Origin: an uncultured Christensenellaceae bacterium
Lineage (GTDB): Bacteria; Bacillota; Clostridia; Christensenellales; Aristaeellaceae
NCBI GenBank assembly: GCA_905236495.1
Contig: CAJOPV010000230.1
Span: 1-7,261, forward strand
Length of the DNA stretch: 7,261 bases
Direction: 5' to 3'
Positions 6,171-7,261 of this stretch are shown here, one piece after another. The notes beneath the pieces are model-generated. The model was given only the letters and a program-made list of their open reading frames with translations. It did no database searches and was not told the DNA's origin. Both the position numbers and the translations under genes were made by a program. Positions within the stretch are counted from its first letter, which is position 1; each line of letters begins with the position of its first letter.

Positions 6171-6413
6171 TTAAGATTGTGTTTTTTGATCTGCTCCGGA
6201 TATTTGCAAAGTTCCTGCGAACCATCTCGCGGCGCTGGTCTTCCCAACACAATATGCGCGATTTTCTTTTTTCAATTCTCGCAGCAGGACGGTTATTTGA
6301 TCACGACTATGCCCGGGAAGGATTTGCTGGAATTCTCTGAGGGCTGTCCAATCGGCATTGCCTATGGAAATGAATGAAGCAATGCGAACGGAGATTTTCC
6401 TTGACAATGTCAT
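6171..6413 (-). CDS. Orphan small protein, possible winged-helix remnant
   Basis: From the ATG at 6413 this frame gives 80 residues; a TTG at 6434 would add seven. A stop codon closes the frame at 6435-6437. The central part, DWTALREFQQILPGHSRDQITVLLRELKKENRAYCVGKTSAARWF, looks like a winged helix: two helices, a longer recognition-type helix and a beta wing ending GKTSAARWF. Such modules often form the C-terminal end of larger regulatory or ATP-binding proteins, so this may be a tail cut from its gene. There is no Shine-Dalgarno before either start, and the first codons overlap the plus-strand promoter at 6401-6430. Composition is AT-rich like the surrounding segment. I do not recognise the family; expression is doubtful. 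Confidence 0.35.
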   Translation of the reverse strand: MTLSRKISVRIASFISIGNADWTALREFQQILPGHSRDQITVLLRELKKENRAYCVGKTSAARWFAGTLQISGADQKTQS

Positions 6414-6430
6414 ATTTGTTCTTGTATAAT
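6401..6430 (+). promoter_or_regulatory. Consensus sigma-A promoter for the solute-binding protein
   Basis: TTGACA (6401-6406) and TATAAT (6425-6430) both match consensus perfectly, with an 18-bp spacer. Transcription would start near 6437, leaving a leader of about 84 nt before the ATG at 6521. The strength predicted from sequence is high, as suits an abundant secreted binding protein. No clear operator or catabolite-response element was seen next to it. Confidence 0.85.
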
Positions 6431-6504
6431 CCAATTAATCAATGGCAGATGACGCGCACAGGATAACCATGCGGTCATTTACCAAATAGACAAATATCTT
6501 AAAT

Positions 6505-6510
6505 AGGAGG
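6505..6510 (+). promoter_or_regulatory. Ribosome binding site of the solute-binding protein
   Basis: AGGAGG lies 10 nt upstream of the ATG at 6521. It supports that start; an ATG at 6511 touches the site and is out of frame. Confidence 0.8.
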
Positions 6511-6520
6511 ATGACAGGAA

Positions 6521-7261
6521 ATGAGCAGCAGCAAAAAACTGGTGAGCCTGGTATTGAGCCTCGTCATGCTGATGATGGTTTTGATACCCCCAGGGGGTAT
6601 TGCTGAGGAAGACAGCACGCCTTACTATCTCCGTTTGGACCCCACGGTGGAAGGTGAAATTGACGTTATGTGCTGGTCCGGCGACAGTACCTACCACAAG
6701 GATCTGGGGCACCAGGAGATCGCCCCGGAGGACCTGACCAGCCAGAACGTAGCCGCGATTTACGCCCTGGCTAAAGAATTCAACAAGATCTATCCCAACG
6801 TGAAGGTCAATCTGTACGCGAAAGCGGACGATCCCAACGGCAACGACACCTCCTGGACCCAGGAGCTGGAAAACTTCAAGGCCGAGCACGGCAAATATCC
6901 CGATGTGTATGCCGCCAACGATCTGCCGGGGGATCTGGCCCGCGGCATGATCGCTGATCTGTCCGTATATGCCGGCGATCCCATGTACCAGAGCTTCAAC
7001 AAGGGCATCATGGACACCATGAACTATTACGGCTTCCAGGCCGGTCTGCCGCAGTTCATGCAGCCCTGGGGTATTTACGTCAACAAGGAACTGGCGGAAG
7101 AAAACAATATCGACGTGCCCGATCCCGATTGGGACATCGACGACTATACCGATTTCATCACCTCCGCCGACAATACGAATTTCTGGGGCACCATTTTCTC
7201 CGTGCCCACCCAGATCATTGATACCGGCACCACCACCATCAATGCCCAAATGTCCGCTTAC
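6521..7261 (+). CDS. Extracellular solute-binding protein (ABC importer), 3' end beyond window
   Basis: An uninterrupted frame of 247 codons runs from the ATG at 6521 to the window edge, so the C-terminus is missing. It is a family 1-type extracellular binding protein, the subunit that captures a solute, usually a sugar or oligosaccharide, and hands it to an ABC permease. Residues 1-28 form a signal peptide: KK, a hydrophobic core LVSLVLSLVMLMMVLI, and a likely cleavage after GIA before EED. There is no lipobox cysteine, although many such proteins in Gram-positive bacteria are lipoproteins. Family features include EIDVMCW (first strand, 46-52), AKEFNKIYPNVKVNLYA (84-100), KYPDVYAAND (125-134) and PWGIYVNKELAEENNIDVP (182-200). 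Permease genes would be expected to the right. The gene is led by a consensus promoter and strong RBS. The bound solute cannot be told. Confidence 0.9.
   Translation, partial: MSSSKKLVSLVLSLVMLMMVLIPPGGIAEEDSTPYYLRLDPTVEGEIDVMCWSGDSTYHKDLGHQEIAPEDLTSQNVAAIYALAKEFNKIYPNVKVNLYAKADDPNGNDTSWTQELENFKAEHGKYPDVYAANDLPGDLARGMIADLSVYAGDPMYQSFNKGIMDTMNYYGFQAGLPQFMQPWGIYVNKELAEENNIDVPDPDWDIDDYTDFITSADNTNFWGTIFSVPTQIIDTGTTTINAQMSAY
6584..6600. repeat. Perfect GC-rich palindrome inside the signal-peptide coding region
   Basis: ATACCCCCAGGGGGTAT is an 8-bp perfect dyad around a central A. It encodes residues 22-27 (IPPGGI), the end of the signal peptide. In mRNA it could form a tight hairpin (ATACCCC-CAG-GGGGTAT) about 64 nt after the start codon. 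Its outline, A/T edges around a C-run and G-run, is like some metal- or persulfide-responsive CsoR-family operators; that comparison is from memory only. Confidence 0.6.

Larger units (their letters stand above)
6071..6430. mobile_element. AT-rich acquired segment with an element-like end
   Basis: Base composition shifts from GC-rich to clearly AT-rich at about 6070, where the reductase gene is cut. The segment opens AAGGGGACAGAATCATTTAG. This resembles the GGGGACAG-type ends I associate with transposon-derived or REP-like repeats, but the resemblance is from memory and was not searched. Inside are a perfect 17-bp inverted repeat (6121-6167) and an orphan winged-helix-like frame (6171-6413). 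No transposase gene, second terminal repeat or target duplication was found, so the element type is not known. It could also be the scar of a larger deletion or recombination. The right border is uncertain; the solute-binding protein leader begins near 6437. Confidence 0.45.

Noticed and set aside
6071..6430. Complete insertion sequence
   Set aside because: There is no transposase gene, no matching terminal repeat at the other side and no target-site duplication. At most one end or a scar is present.
6479..7249. A 256-codon open frame on the minus strand opposite the solute-binding protein
   Set aside because: The plus-strand reading has a promoter, RBS, signal peptide and family motifs. The minus reading is a Gly/Val/Ile-rich shadow without an RBS.

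Overview
The window looks like chromosomal DNA from a GC-rich member of the Firmicutes/Clostridia, probably an uncultured gut anaerobe. This placement is inferred from three things: strong AGGAGG-type ribosome binding sites, a LytS/YesM-type kinase paired with a response regulator carrying a SARP-like output domain, and a solute-binding protein of the kind used for sugar uptake. I cannot name a species. No rRNA, tRNA, CRISPR array or intact transposase gene is visible.

Layout, left to right. (1) 31-2126, minus strand: a two-gene signalling operon. A seven-helix sensor histidine kinase overlaps a response regulator by 4 bp (ATGA) and is preceded by an extended -10 promoter near 2258-2266. (2) 2267-2789: a decayed interval. 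It holds what looks like a frameshifted heavy-metal-associated (HMA) domain remnant on the plus strand, a long bidirectional terminator hairpin (2516-2569), and the C-terminal half of a STAS domain on the minus strand. (3) 2790-5119, minus strand: an operon of a small single-domain rhodanese and an S9 (prolyl-oligopeptidase-type) serine peptidase. It is driven by a promoter at 5153-5181 whose -10 box is flanked by a perfect 10-bp inverted repeat. (4) 5279-6070, minus strand: an aldo/keto reductase that has lost its first 60 or so residues, including the catalytic Asp and Tyr. The break is abrupt, at about 6070. (5) 6071-6430: a visibly AT-rich, apparently acquired segment. It starts with a GGGGACAGAATCATT motif and contains a perfect 17-bp inverted repeat and a small orphan winged-helix-like frame. 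(6) 6401-7261, plus strand: a consensus sigma-A promoter (TTGACA-18 bp-TATAAT), a leader of about 84 nt, a strong RBS, and the first 247 codons of an extracellular solute-binding protein that runs off the window.

Functional reading. The kinase/regulator pair and the secreted binding protein fit a sense-and-import theme for carbohydrates or peptides, but no sequence evidence links them directly. The rhodanese and S9 peptidase are probably co-transcribed housekeeping or stress and peptide-turnover enzymes. The most unusual parts are the gene remnants and the AT-rich insertion, which show past rearrangement on both sides of the rhodanese/peptidase operon. Three small dyads also have no assigned function: 5137-5180, 6121-6167 and 6584-6600. 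I do not see a convincing new multi-gene system here.
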